This document shows positions 25,935 through 34,787 of a stretch of DNA of 64,000 nucleotides, piece by piece. The notes beneath the pieces were generated by a model that saw only the letters and a list, made by a program, of their open reading frames with translations, was not told the DNA's origin and ran no database searches. Numbering within the stretch: position 1 is the stretch's first letter; each line of letters starts with the position of its first letter. The translations under genes and the position numbers were made by a program. Origin of the DNA: Trichodesmium sp050015995 (lineage in GTDB: Bacteria > Cyanobacteriota > Cyanobacteriia > Cyanobacteriales > Microcoleaceae). The stretch is taken from contig NZ_JBNHEP010000067.1 of assembly GCF_050015995.1 (NCBI RefSeq), forward strand, positions 8,770 to 72,769, in the 5' to 3' direction.

Positions 25935-26881
25935 ATGACAAGACAACCCCACGACCAATTTGCCAAACAATTCCTCAAATAATTACTTTCACCTTTTGGT
26001 AAAATCGAAATTAGTAAAGAAGTAACTGGAGAAGTTAGACAGATAGATATTTATTTTTCCCCAGCCTCAAAACCTCCTACTTCTAATTTCAATCTAGGAG
26101 TATTGAGTCAAATATTATTGAGCAATTGTTTAATCGAAGCATTTAGAAATCAACCTAGCTTAAATGAAGTTCGTAGTTGTCTACTGAAGTTATTTTCGCT
26201 TCAGAGTGAATTGCTACGAGAAGCCAAAAGGAATCAAGTATCTATTGAAGAAAAAGATTTGCCTTCTTTATGGATATTAGCTAGTTCTGCATCTGAGAAA
26301 TTAATCAAGAGTTTTGGTTTTCAGCTAGACCCAGAAAACCCGGTGACAGGAGTTTACATTTCTACAGCAGGATTAAAGACAAATCTAATTGCAATTAATC
26401 AATTACCAGTAATACCGGAAACTCTATGGTTAAGAATATTAGGGAAGGGAAAAACTCAAAAATCAGCTATATTGGAAGGGGGTTAGTTGATTTATCACCA
26501 GAAAACCCATTGAGAAATTTGGCACTAGAACAGGTTTCAATATGGAAGACTAATTTAGAAATTAAACAAGATTTAACATCGGAGGAGAGAGAATTAATTA
26601 TGAATTTATCACCAGCTTATCTGAAATGGCGTGAAGATGTAAGGCAGGAAGGACGACAAGAAGGACGACAAGAAGGACGTCAGGAAGAACGAAAGATTAT
26701 ACTAGAAAGCTTACTCAAAACTCGATTTAGTCAACTTGACCAAGAGTTATTAGAAGTTATCGAAACTTTATTAAACTTTTCTGCCGATCAATATGCTCAG
26801 ATATTAATTAAATTAGTTAATTTATCACGGGAGGAAATCTTAGAGTTCATTAAAAATGAATCGTTAAAACAGAAGAATTGA
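25935..26881 (+). pseudogene. Broken Rpn/PD-(D/E)XK-family gene with DUF4351-like tail
   Basis: ATG 25935 opens MTRQPHDQFAKQFLK, then TAA at 25980-25982 where relatives have a Glu codon (LKELLSPFG). The frame continues KIEISKEVTGEVRQIDIYF, the nuclease-core strand region. It shifts frame at about 26430-26480 and continues to 26881 through GRQEGRQEGRQEE and a C-terminal LLNFSADQYAQIL region like DUF4351. Intact relatives are recombination-promoting or mobile-element-associated nucleases. One substitution and one frameshift are enough to explain the damage, so loss is recent. The GRQE stretch comes from a 12-base tandem repeat. Confidence 0.75.
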
Positions 26882-26955
26882 ACTAGAAAACTTAGCCCAA
26901 CTTAATTATACCTATTTATTTATTCCTTTTTACTCGATCGCCCTTAATATTAATT

Positions 26956-28026
26956 ATGCAAAATATAGAAGAAACTGCCTCTTCAATTTTACAAAATTCT
27001 GTAGCTCCCGTAGCTAACGAAATAGATAGTAACCATGAAGCACTAAAAACAGCTTTAATGAGTCTGGGAAGATCGGGTTTATTAGCACTACAAATTCCGC
27101 GAAAGTGGGGTGGTTTAGAATTAAGTCAACAAGATTATTTTAATTATCAATTACTCGTAGCAAAATCTTCTGGTGCATTAGCTTTTCTCCAAACCCAACA
27201 TCAGAGTGCAGCAGCAATGTTAGCATCAAGTGAAAATGATCGAATACAACAACAATATTTACCTCATTTGAGTCATGGCAAAATCTTATTAGGAGTTGGT
27301 TTTTCCCAACTTAGACGCTCTGGGGAACCACTTGTCAAAGCTTTCCCTACTAAAGGTGGATATTATATAGAAGGAACGGTACCTTGGATAACTGGGTGGA
27401 ATATATTTCAGGAATTTATTATTGCAGCAAAATTACCTGATGGAAAAGCAGTTTTTGGCATACTTCCTTTGGAGGAAACCATTACATTAAATGGCAGTAT
27501 TAGTTTTTCAGAAATTATGCCTTTGTGCGCTATAAATTCAACTAATACTGTTAGTGCCACAGTAAAAAATTGGTTTTTATCAGATGAGCGAGTAGTTTCT
27601 TTCAAACCTGCAAATTGGATTCATCATAATGACAAACAAAAAATTTTACGCTTTACTCCTTTTGCTTTGGGATGTGCCTTCGCAAGTATAGATATTATGA
27701 GAGAAGTATCAAAAACCAAATCTCTTTGTTTTATTACAGATGCAATTTATTGTCTACAAGCTGAGGTTAATGAATGTCGAAATGCCATAGATGAAGCTAA
27801 TAAAAATCCTGATACTGATTTTGCCAAAAAACTCCACCTCAGAGTAACATCTATTAACCTAGCCCAGCGTTGTGCTGCTGCTGCTGTTACTGTTTCTAGT
27901 GGCGCTGCTAATCACAAAAATCATGGAGCGCAACGGGTTTACCGAGAGTCTCTAGTCTACACAGTTTTTGCTCAGACTACAGCCATTATGGAAGCTACTC
28001 TCAAAATCTTAAGTTGTGGGATATAA
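26956..28026 (+). CDS. Acyl-CoA dehydrogenase-family flavoprotein
   Basis: 356 residues, ATG 26956. The N-terminal helical domain, the middle beta domain (GVGFSQLRRSGEPLVKAF, then GGYYIEGTVPWITGW) and the C-terminal four-helix domain (CAAAAVTVSSGAANHKNHGA) follow the acyl-CoA dehydrogenase fold. FAD is expected. Cyanobacteria mostly lack beta-oxidation, so the substrate may be an acyl carrier protein thioester or another small molecule (inference). I cannot fix the catalytic base by eye. Single gene, no clear operon. Confidence 0.88.
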   Translation: MQNIEETASSILQNSVAPVANEIDSNHEALKTALMSLGRSGLLALQIPRKWGGLELSQQDYFNYQLLVAKSSGALAFLQTQHQSAAAMLASSENDRIQQQYLPHLSHGKILLGVGFSQLRRSGEPLVKAFPTKGGYYIEGTVPWITGWNIFQEFIIAAKLPDGKAVFGILPLEETITLNGSISFSEIMPLCAINSTNTVSATVKNWFLSDERVVSFKPANWIHHNDKQKILRFTPFALGCAFASIDIMREVSKTKSLCFITDAIYCLQAEVNECRNAIDEANKNPDTDFAKKLHLRVTSINLAQRCAAAAVTVSSGAANHKNHGAQRVYRESLVYTVFAQTTAIMEATLKILSCGI

Positions 28027-28225
28027 TTGGAAGTTTTAAGTTGTAATACTGCTGTAGAGAAGTCAGGCATTCAAAAGTTAAAAATAAAAGTTATTTTTGA
28101 TTAACTAAACAGTTTAACTAATATCATTGCGGGTTAGCTATCAGCTATCAGTTTCATTGTCTTTAAAGAAGGAAAAAGCAATTAAGAGATTTCAAAGAAT
28201 TAAAAGTATGGTTCATTAATTGGAT

Positions 28226-28360
28226 AATAGACATCTCCAGAAAAGAGGGAACACTTAACTGGGAACACTTAACCCACCCCTAACCCCTCCCAGGAGGGGA
28301 GGAATTGATAATTTCTGGATAATAATTGACTTTACTTTTTATTTTTGGAGATGTCTAATG
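28226..28360. repeat. Inverted-repeat element, family C relative
   Basis: TIRs AATAGACATCTCCAGAAAA and TTTTTGGAGATGTCTAATGG. The inside has two GGGAACACTTAACT units and 'ccacccctaacccctcc'. Its right end merges with the left border of repeat island 2 ('ggataattacctctgg'). Confidence 0.65.
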
Positions 28361-28745
28361 GATAATTACCTCTGGTTAAAACCGCAACGGAATTGAATAT
28401 AAGGAAATATCCTAGCATTTTTCTCAAGGAAAGAATTGGATATGGCGTTTAGCGCTCCGCACAATGCGTGTTAACGCGGAGCGACTTGAATTGCCGAGCG
28501 GCTCTGAAAGAGCGGGAAAACTCCCCATCCCACCAGGTCATGCTCCACAAACGACCGCTCTCTTGGTCGATTGGATATGGCGTTTAGCGTTCCGCACAAC
28601 TTCGTTAACGCTGCGCGACATGAAAAGCGTTCGCGGCTCTGCAAAGAGCGGGAGACCTCGCCATCCCATCCTACGGACTGCTCCGCAAACGACCGCTTTT
28701 TTTCCTTAAAAGGAGAGGCTTTATACCTTGATTTTTCGGTAAAAG
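28361..28745. repeat. Mosaic repeat island 2
   Basis: Same borders as island 1: GATAATTACCTCTGGTTAAA and 'aattgaatataaggaaatat' on the left, CCTTAAAAGGAGAGGCTTTA and 'tatacct.gatttttcggtaa' on the right. Inside are one full GGTCGATTGGATATGGCG unit (28565 onward), a diverged one (28436 onward), GGCTCTGCAAAGAGCGGGAG and GCTCCGCAAACGACCGCT. Module order differs from island 1. Confidence 0.8.
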
Positions 28746-28756
28746 CTGATCATTAA

Positions 28757-28855
28757 GCGTAGTGGACTGTTTCATCTAAAATAGTGCGTTACGACGGATT
28801 GCTGAATCCTTTTCATAGTCTGAATTTAAGCAGTCTAAAACACCCTACAATTTTG
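28757..28855. repeat. GTGCGTTACGACGG inverted-repeat element, family F, copy 1
   Basis: Starts 'gtggactgtttcatctaaaatag' then GTGCGTTACGACGGATTG; ends 'gtctaaaacaccctac'. More complete copies at 53878-53979 and 55687-55793 end in GTCTAACGCACCCTA, the partner of the first arm. Confidence 0.65.
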
Positions 28856-29170
28856 CACAAAATTAGCTGTGTTAATCCGGTAGGATTTTTAGGAGGAGTT
28901 TAAATCCCCTTCTAAACTTTAGAAAAATAATCTTGCTGAGTGCTGAGTGCTGAGTGCTAACCGCTTTTTTAAGGAGAATTATATTAGTAATTGAAATTTA
29001 CTTCTTACTATTTCACATAAATTGTGATCTAGATCATTATTTATTCAACAAAAGTATCACTAGCAAAGCTCAATATTATCACTAATTCTACCTGAATAAG
29101 TCACTTATTAAATATATCATCACACCATACAATAATATTATGTTCCAAATTAGGGAGGTAGGAAAAAATC

Positions 29171-29470
29171 ATGGCTCTTTTAATTCGTCCTTCAAGTGAC
29201 TTTAACAAAAAAAATAGTTCTCTACTACAGAAAAAGTTACAAAAAATTCTAGCTACTGGCTCAGAACATTGCTGTGTAGTAGACCTCGCAACTTTAAATT
29301 ATATTAATAATTATGGATTAATGACTTTATTTGCATTGCATCGTATAGCCAGTAAAAATGATTGTAACCTATATCTAATGAATTTAAATGATTCAGTTAA
29401 ATATTGTCTAGAACTAACTGGACTAGACGGGATATTTGAAGTTAAGCAGAAGGCAGAGAAACCAATCTAA
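29171..29470 (+). CDS. STAS-domain protein lacking the phospho-acceptor serine
   Basis: 99 residues, the length of a single STAS (anti-sigma factor antagonist) domain. A good ribosome-binding site (GGGAGG at about 29153) precedes ATG 29171. The fold signature is VVDLATLNYINNYGLMTLFAL. In SpoIIAA-like members the loop reads Asp-Ser-Ser-Gly; here it is Asn-Asn-Tyr-Gly (46-49), so the usual serine is missing. Such proteins can still bind partners constitutively. No anti-sigma kinase gene is nearby, so the partner is unknown. Confidence 0.8.
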   Translation: MALLIRPSSDFNKKNSSLLQKKLQKILATGSEHCCVVDLATLNYINNYGLMTLFALHRIASKNDCNLYLMNLNDSVKYCLELTGLDGIFEVKQKAEKPI

Positions 29471-29473
29471 ATT

Positions 29474-29860
29474 ATGGCAGCTTATGCGGTTAAGCTTTAG
29501 AGGAGTATAGAGTCAGAATATGGAGTTAAATTTCTTTCTGTAAAAAGTTACTATAATCTTTGGAAATCAGCAGGAATGAGTTGGAAAAAAAACCAAAAAA
29601 ATAATCCCAAACGAGATAGTCAACTCGTGAAAAATCAACATCAAGAAATCTGTAATTTATGAGAAGAACGTCGAGAAGAGATAGAAACTGGAAAGCTGGC
29701 TGTATATTTGATTTATGAATGTCATTTGCTGCAGGATGATATTTGTGGATATGTCTGGGGACTCACACCAGAATAATTGCCCTTAAAAATTGTGTAATAT
29801 CATCTCGGCTTAATTGGTGCTCGAAAAACTTTCTCCTCATGATATAGAGTCACTTTTTTT
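29474..29860 (+). pseudogene. Decayed IS630-family transposase
   Basis: A frame with several stops reads YGVKFLSVKSYYNLWKSAG, SWKKNQKNNPKRDSQLVKN, LAVYLIYECHLLQDD, ICGYVWG; a second frame then reads ALKNCVISSRLNW. This is the central and catalytic region of IS630/Tc1-type transposases. The first catalytic Asp (normally DECHLLWGD) is Tyr. It begins three bases after the STAS stop. Confidence 0.7.
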
Positions 29861-30178
29861 AAACGACTTAAAAGGATTCTTAAGTATGATATTAGTCAGA
29901 TTGTTATTACTCTTGTAACTCAACTCAGATAACATTTAATATCTGGATTGTAAATGGCTACAAATTCAGTTACAAAAATTTTTGATTTTGATTAATTATT
30001 CAAATATGTCAAACCCCTATAATAACGGAAATACCTTTGATTAATCAACTTGACTCATAGTAGATTTCTATAGGCACAAAGTGTTTTTCTTCTTTTTATA
30101 CTACTTTTAATATTACAAGTTGACTTGAGGAATCTGAATTATTAAGAATCACTCTGCTTCTCAGGAACTCTAATGGGA
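29861..30178. other. Spacer after transposase remnant
   Basis: About 320 AT-rich bases. 'atactacttttaatattacaa' near 30098 also occurs at 14047-14067, a small dispersed repeat. No gene seen. Confidence 0.4.
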
Positions 30179-30643
30179 TTAAAAATTAACGACAAGTATA
30201 CGACAATTGAGAATAGCTCTTTCAGCAGCAATTATCAATCTTAAATTATCTTTTTCTTCTATCGAATCATCTCTTTTTGATAAGAGCAAATATTCTTTTG
30301 ATTGGTTTAAAAAAAAACCGGTAGTTTTGACGAAATCTTCTAGTATTATTTCCTGTATAGGAGTTACTTTTTCTTTCTTACAACATGGAAGATTTATTGA
30401 TTCTATTAATTCAATAGCCCTATCAATCAATGCTAAATTTTTGAATTTTTCTATTCGATAGATTAAGATAATTCTTTTTAATAAGTATTCGAGAGAAGAC
30501 ATTTGCTTGTTGAAACAATTACCAAATATATTTGAATGAGCGGTCTTGATTTTTAGAGAATTCATTTTTGATTTTTTTACAAAAATATAACTACAACAAT
30601 TTCCTTGCTTACAATAGTAAAGCAAACTACTCCAATAATGCAA
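30179..30643 (-). CDS. Small helical protein, unknown
   Basis: 154 residues from ATG 30643; an internal ATG at about 30565 (MNSLKIKTAHSN) is another possible start. The chain reads as four or five amphipathic helices (SLEYLLKRIILIYRIEKF, IDRAIELIESI, LEDFVKTTGFFLNQSKEYL, LRLIIAAERAIL) with several cysteines. There is no signal peptide and no motif I can name. It lies alone between transposase debris and a repeat island, so it may be a small accessory gene. Probably real because of its helix periodicity, but not certain. Confidence 0.5.
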   Translation of the reverse strand: MHYWSSLLYYCKQGNCCSYIFVKKSKMNSLKIKTAHSNIFGNCFNKQMSSLEYLLKRIILIYRIEKFKNLALIDRAIELIESINLPCCKKEKVTPIQEIILEDFVKTTGFFLNQSKEYLLLSKRDDSIEEKDNLRLIIAAERAILNCRILVVNF

Positions 30644-30837
30644 TAGCTAATCAGTATCTTTACTGAATCTTCACATAGTTAATCAATGTCAATATATTAG
30701 CTTTTAAAATACTTCTAAATTATAGATAAATGATGATAAATACGGTTGTAACGATCATAAATACAGTTGTAAAACACTGTATAAAATTACCGAAACAATT
30801 AAACAATTAAACAATTAAATAATTAGATAATTGAGGT

Positions 30838-31075
30838 TTAAAGCCTCCCCCTTGGATAGGGGAAAAAGCGGTCGGAAAGCGGAGCAGTCCGTAGGATGAT
30901 CCAATCGACCAAGAGAGCGGTCGGAAAGCGGAGCATTCCGTAGGATGGGATGGATGGGTTACCTAACCATATCCAATCTCCCCTTGAGAAATAAATTTTT
31001 TCCTTTTGGTAAATCCTCTCCCTAAAAGGGAGAAGTAATTATCCATTATCCATTATCCATTATCCATTAATGAAT
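30838..31075. repeat. Mosaic repeat island 3 (inverted)
   Basis: Reads as the reverse complement of the island borders: GGTTTAAAGCCTCCCCCTTG and GGGAAAAAGCGGTCGGAAAG, then two GCGGAGCA-TTCCGTAGGATG modules and 'ccaatcgaccaagagagcgg'. It ends with TATCCATTATCCATTATCCA tandem units that flank other islands too. Confidence 0.75.
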
Positions 31076-31118
31076 GGACTGGTATACCTAAAAATGTAGG
31101 TTAAGTTGAACTGTAGCG

Positions 31119-31379
31119 TTAGTGCAGTTTATCTGAACGATGTTTATATATACTATTAAATTTATTAGTATCTTTAAGACCCGCTATGACTAAATCATGC
31201 AAATTATTTAAGGTATTTTTGAACTGTTTAACACCCCACTCATTTAACTCATTTTCAATATCCACATATAATTCTTCTACCGGATGACCAAAATGAGGTT
31301 CTGGTTCCTTTACTTCTTTGGCTACAATTAACTCTTTCCCTACTAATAAATGCCCTTTCATTAATCTCAAGTTAGTCAT
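31119..31379 (-). CDS. Small acidic protein, unknown
   Basis: 86 residues, ATG 31379. No signal or membrane segment. The text includes KGHLLVGKELIVAKEVKEPE, an HFGHPVEELYVDIENELNE stretch and a helical end (FKNTLNNLHDLVIAGLKD). No family recognised. It is boxed in by two repeat islands, a position where real accessory genes and chance frames both occur. Its composition is not that of the repeats, which favours a real gene. Confidence 0.45.
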   Translation of the reverse strand: MTNLRLMKGHLLVGKELIVAKEVKEPEPHFGHPVEELYVDIENELNEWGVKQFKNTLNNLHDLVIAGLKDTNKFNSIYKHRSDKLH

Positions 31380-31465
31380 ATACTCAATATCTTTACTTTC
31401 ATTGGTAAAAACACCGAATTATTACCGAATAATTAATAATTAATAATTATTAATTAAATAATTCA

Positions 31466-31890
31466 GGTTAAAAGTCTCCCCTTTCAAGGGGAAAAAGCGG
31501 TCGAGGGATGCCTAGGTCTCCTCGGCATATCCAATCGACCAAGAGAGCGGTCGGAAAGCGGAGCAGTCCGTAGGATGGGATGCCGAGGTCTCCTCGGTAT
31601 ATTCAATCGACCAAGAGAGCGGTCTTTTGCGGAGCATGACCTGGTAGATGGGATGGCGAGGTTTCCCGCTCTTCCAGAGGAGCTGCCTCTTCCAGAGGAG
31701 CTGCCTCTTCCAGAGGAGCTGCCTCTTCCAGAGGAGCTTCGCTAACGCTAACGCTAACGCTAACGCTAACGCTAACGCCAGATCCAATCGACGAAGAGAA
31801 AAGAAATAATATTTCCTTATATTCAATTCCCGTACGGTTTTAACCAGAGGTAATTATCTATTATCCATTATCCATTATCCATTAATGAAT
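31466..31890. repeat. Mosaic repeat island 4 (inverted) with internal tandem arrays
   Basis: Starts with GGTTAAAAGTCTCCCCTTTC and GGGGAAAAAGCGGTCG and ends 'aaataatatttccttatattcaattccc' then TTTTAACCAGAGGTAATTAT. Inside are two 'tccaatcgaccaagagagcgg' modules, four tandem 18-mers AGAGGAGCTGCCTCTTCC (31674-31738) and six GCTAACG hexamer-like units (31741-31778). It is the most expanded member of the island family. Confidence 0.85.
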
Positions 31891-32009
31891 CACAGTTTCC
31901 TGAATATTAGAATTAATAACTATCGCTAATACAGTAGCAATAAATCCCACAAAAAAATAACGTAAAACAGAGTTAATCTGATTGAGTAGTTTTCATGTAT
32001 AAATAAAGA

Positions 32010-32040
32010 TGGAATAGGTCGATCGCCTATCCCATCTTTG
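32010..32040 (-). terminator. Hairpin downstream of petN
   Basis: GATGGAATAGG and CCTATCCCATC pair almost fully around a short loop containing GATCG. It lies about 80 bases past the petN stop on the minus strand and may end its transcript. No long T-run follows. Confidence 0.4.
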
Positions 32041-32118
32041 AATTTATTAGTAGATTTAGAGTTGTTTAGTGTGATAACACAAGCCAAAATTAAGTTTCTT
32101 AAAACTGATACCTAATTT

Positions 32119-32208
32119 TTAGAAACCGTTACGACCCCAAACTACCATCGAAATAGAGAACCCAAACAAAACTAAAAGGGAAACCCAACCTAATGACAAA
32201 ATATCCAT
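32119..32208 (-). CDS. petN: Cytochrome b6f complex subunit 8
   Basis: Only 29 residues, start ATG 32208, stop TAA 32121-32119. It begins MDILSLGWVSLLVLF and ends SISMVVWGRNGF, which matches PetN. One transmembrane helix; it stabilises the cytochrome b6f dimer in the thylakoid membrane, linking photosystem II to photosystem I. Length and C-terminal WGRNGF are those of the family. It is transcribed away from the membrane-protein gene at 32329, with 120 bases between the two starts, so both promoters lie there. Confidence 0.95.
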   Translation of the reverse strand: MDILSLGWVSLLVLFGFSISMVVWGRNGF

Positions 32209-32328
32209 AACTGCTTTCAAAAAAAAAGGAAAAATTTACTCCAAATCCTATAATATTTTATTTATGGCATTTTGACTATGAGAGAATCAAATAGAACAAA
32301 ATATTAATAGACATAAAATTGAGCTTAT

Positions 32329-32808
32329 ATGGTTAACTCTTCATCAAATTTTACCTTAGCAGAAAGAATTGAATCTCTCAAAGCAGGAACTCTTGCTGGT
32401 ATCTCACTATTTTTGACTTTCGGCGCGATCGCCCTTGGTAATAACTTGATTTTGGGCCATAGTTGGGAATCATTGGCAAACTTAGAAATTATAACTCTAG
32501 ACTGGAATATTTTGTTTGAGGCCGTGATCGCTTTTATTAGTGGATTTCTATTTGGTGTAACTTACCGTTATATTATTCGTCAGGATAGAAACCCTCATCT
32601 TAAATCAGGGGCAGTGGTGGCTTTTGGTTCTGTCAGAGGTTTAGGACAAATTGATGTGGGATTAAATTCTGAGGCCACATTTATTGATTTATGGCCTTTA
32701 ATGGTATTAGGTATGGAAAGTGTAGTGGCCTTTGCTGTGGTTGGTCTTGTTTTAGACTTAGGTATTAGTCAAAAGTGGATTAAGCCTTTTGCTTCTTCCC
32801 CTAATTAA
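32329..32808 (+). CDS. Integral membrane protein of unknown function, divergent from petN
   Basis: 159 residues with about four hydrophobic helices: GTLAGISLFLTFGAIALG, WNILFEAVIAFISGFLFGV, GAVVAFGSVRGLG (weaker) and MVLGMESVVAFAVVGLVLDLG. The charged stretch YRYIIRQDRNPHLKS lies between helices 2 and 3. I recall similar membrane proteins as conserved in cyanobacteria but know no function. The position next to petN may hint at a thylakoid role (inference). Confidence 0.8.
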   Translation: MVNSSSNFTLAERIESLKAGTLAGISLFLTFGAIALGNNLILGHSWESLANLEIITLDWNILFEAVIAFISGFLFGVTYRYIIRQDRNPHLKSGAVVAFGSVRGLGQIDVGLNSEATFIDLWPLMVLGMESVVAFAVVGLVLDLGISQKWIKPFASSPN

Positions 32809-32812
32809 GATT

Positions 32813-32946
32813 AATAGACATCTGGTGATAATTAAAAATCAAATCAATCCCATACCCATAAATCATTAATTCTTTCCCCCTACTCCCGTACGGGCGATTC
32901 GCGAATCGCCCCTACTCCCTACTCCTTCTTTTCCGGAGAGGTCTAA
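32813..32946. repeat. Inverted-repeat element, family C, copy 3
   Basis: Begins AATAGACATCTGGTGATAAT, has 'aaaatcaaatcaat', and ends CTTTTCCGGAGAGGTCTAAT. Its internal CTACTCC array is interrupted by a perfect 20-base palindrome GGGCGATTCGCGAATCGCCC (32892-32911). Confidence 0.8.
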
Positions 32947-33028
32947 TATATAGTATTCAGCATTGAACATTTCCGTGCCGAAATGCTTCGCAAATAGCTT
33001 TAGTCAAAACTTTATAGGTAATAGCTTT

Positions 33029-33440
33029 GAAGTTTTCTAGTTGTCATCAGCTATGCTTCGACTGCTATACCTCTGGGAANNNNNNNNNNNNNNNNNNNNN
33101 NNNNNNNNNNNNNNNNNNNNNNNNNNNNNNNNNNNNNNNNNNNNNNNNNNNNNNNNNNNNNNNNNNNNNNNNNNNNNNNAACTAATATCAAATACCTTAA
33201 TATTTGCTACCGAAGATTGATAGGGAGATTCGTGTATTTGCACAATTTTTTATATTTGATATAATTTCTGAGTTGTGAAAATTTGAAGTTTTCTAGTTGT
33301 CCTCAGCTATGCTTCGACTGCTATACCTCTGGGAAAACTAATATCAAATACCTTAATATTTGCTACCGAAGATTGATAGGGAGATTCGTGCTATTTGCAC
33401 AATTTTTTATATTTGATATAATTTCTGAGTTGTGAAAATT
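33029..33440. repeat. Tandem repeat of about 155 bases containing an assembly gap
   Basis: The unit starts GAAGTTTTCTAGTTGTC, passes CTTCGACTGCTATACCTC and ends TTCTGAGTTGTGAAAATT. One full copy is 33285-33440. The 51 bases before the gap (33029-33079) and the 104 after it (33180-33283) add up to one unit. The gap may therefore hide zero or any whole number of copies. Confidence 0.85.
33080..33179. other. Assembly gap (100 N)
   Basis: Exactly 100 N, the usual placeholder for a gap of unknown length. Any short frame spanning it is meaningless. Confidence 0.98.
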
Positions 33441-33679
33441 GGATAGTTTTCTGTCAAAAATCAAAAAATATATCCAAAAATATTTTCTATTTTTATTACA
33501 GTTGAGATTTATATTTTTTTAGATTGTTAATCCTGACTCGTCTTTCCACAAATCAAAATGAAGCAATCCGAATGCTCTTTTTTGGAATCCTAAATAATCT
33601 GTAATTTCTCAGTAGATATTCACATTTTTTAGGCGGATTGCTATGACAAATATTAGATATTTTCTCTAAGTCAGATTAA

Positions 33680-34114
33680 TCAACTATAGTCACGCAACAT
33701 TTTTTTGATTTCCATGTTATGTAACTCTTCTTGACCAATCATTGTCCGAGCATATTCTTCTAAATATATACTTGCGTTTTCTACAGTTTCTAAGAATTTT
33801 TTATATAGTTCTAAAGCTTTGGCTTCATGGTTAAGACTTTCCTGTAAAAGAGCTGGTATTGAATGTTGATTTGTTTCTTCAATCGAAGCTACTTTTAATG
33901 TTGGATGGCCTTCTAAACCTGTTAATATTTCTCCTGCTTGTTGAGCATGAAGTAAAGATTCATTAGCTTGAGCTTTAAAAAAATCTACAATTGGTATGCG
34001 ATTAGGTCCTATCACCATTAAAGAATAATGAGTATAGCGCACAACACCTGCAAGTTCAAATTCCATAATAGAGTTTAATAACTCTACAGATTTTTGATTG
34101 TCAAGTTCTCTCAT
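33680..34114 (-). CDS. Ferritin-like diiron protein (bacterioferritin-related)
   Basis: 144 residues, ATG 34114. A four-helix bundle of ferritin type with metal-ligand spacing: EFELAGVVRYTHY (helix 1 Glu), ESLLHAQQAGEIL (Glu and His of helix 2), LNHEAKALELYKKF (helix 3) and IGQEELHNMEIKKML (Glu and His of helix 4). It lacks the haem-binding Met pattern I would expect in classical Bfr, and is shorter at the C-terminus. Likely stores iron or removes peroxide in the cytosol. Monocistronic. Confidence 0.85.
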   Translation of the reverse strand: MRELDNQKSVELLNSIMEFELAGVVRYTHYSLMVIGPNRIPIVDFFKAQANESLLHAQQAGEILTGLEGHPTLKVASIEETNQHSIPALLQESLNHEAKALELYKKFLETVENASIYLEEYARTMIGQEELHNMEIKKMLRDYS

Positions 34115-34345
34115 TTTAGCGTTTTAAGTTTACATTTCTCTGTTTAATTGTAACTGCTTAGTTATCTAAATCTGTTTATGCAATATTAATTTAATTTTTC
34201 CTTGATTTAACCTTTATTTAAGAAAAGCAAATATTAACTTTTTCTATAGATAATCTAAATGCAAAAAGACTTTTTTCTCAACCCCTACTAAATGCTAGTG
34301 ATATTAGTAGGGGAAAATTGCACAAGGAAAAAACCTTTTTTTAAA

Positions 34346-34714
34346 TTAATTGTTGTTTGATTCTTGGCTGGGTTGTGCCACAGTTATATCATTCTTAACA
34401 AAGTCTAATTGTTGAGGACTGATAACTTCTTTTACTGCCAATTCATTAATGTCTTTGTAAGGACGATTTTTTTTAATTTTTTCTGGTAAATCAGGGATAT
34501 TTAACTTGATTGCTAATTTTTTTAAGTCTGAGTCTGAAGCATCATTTATATCTATTTTGATTGTACTGCCAGGAGCAGTAGATACAGCTGAATTTGAAGT
34601 GCCAGGATTTGTGTTAGGAGCTGTGGTCTGAGTAGTTGTATTTGCACAGGAACTCATGGCAATTAAACTAGCAACAATGGTAGATAAGGATAGAAAACGA
34701 AAGTGATTCATCAT
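34346..34714 (-). CDS. Helix-hairpin-helix lipoprotein
   Basis: 122 residues from ATG 34714; the frame is open to an ATG at 34786, but the shorter start puts a signal peptide at the N-terminus. Lipobox IAMSSC is at about residues 18-23. After a Thr/Pro/Ser linker, KIDINDASDSDLKKLAIKL and NRPYKDINELAVKEVIS form a helix-hairpin-helix module like those in ComEA or PsbU. The spacing resembles PsbU, so a role at a membrane complex is possible, but similarity is too thin to say. Lies just upstream of, and opposite to, the 35317 lipoprotein. Confidence 0.75.
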   Translation of the reverse strand: MMNHFRFLSLSTIVASLIAMSSCANTTTQTTAPNTNPGTSNSAVSTAPGSTIKIDINDASDSDLKKLAIKLNIPDLPEKIKKNRPYKDINELAVKEVISPQQLDFVKNDITVAQPSQESNNN

Positions 34715-34787
34715 ATTGGTATTGTAAGTTTTTTGGCTAATACTAAAACAATTGCATATTGTAATGGGTCTCAAAAATATTGACAAT

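Noticed and set aside
31670..31780. CRISPR array
   Set aside because: The 18-base and 6-base units are directly tandem with no unique spacers, and no cas gene is present.
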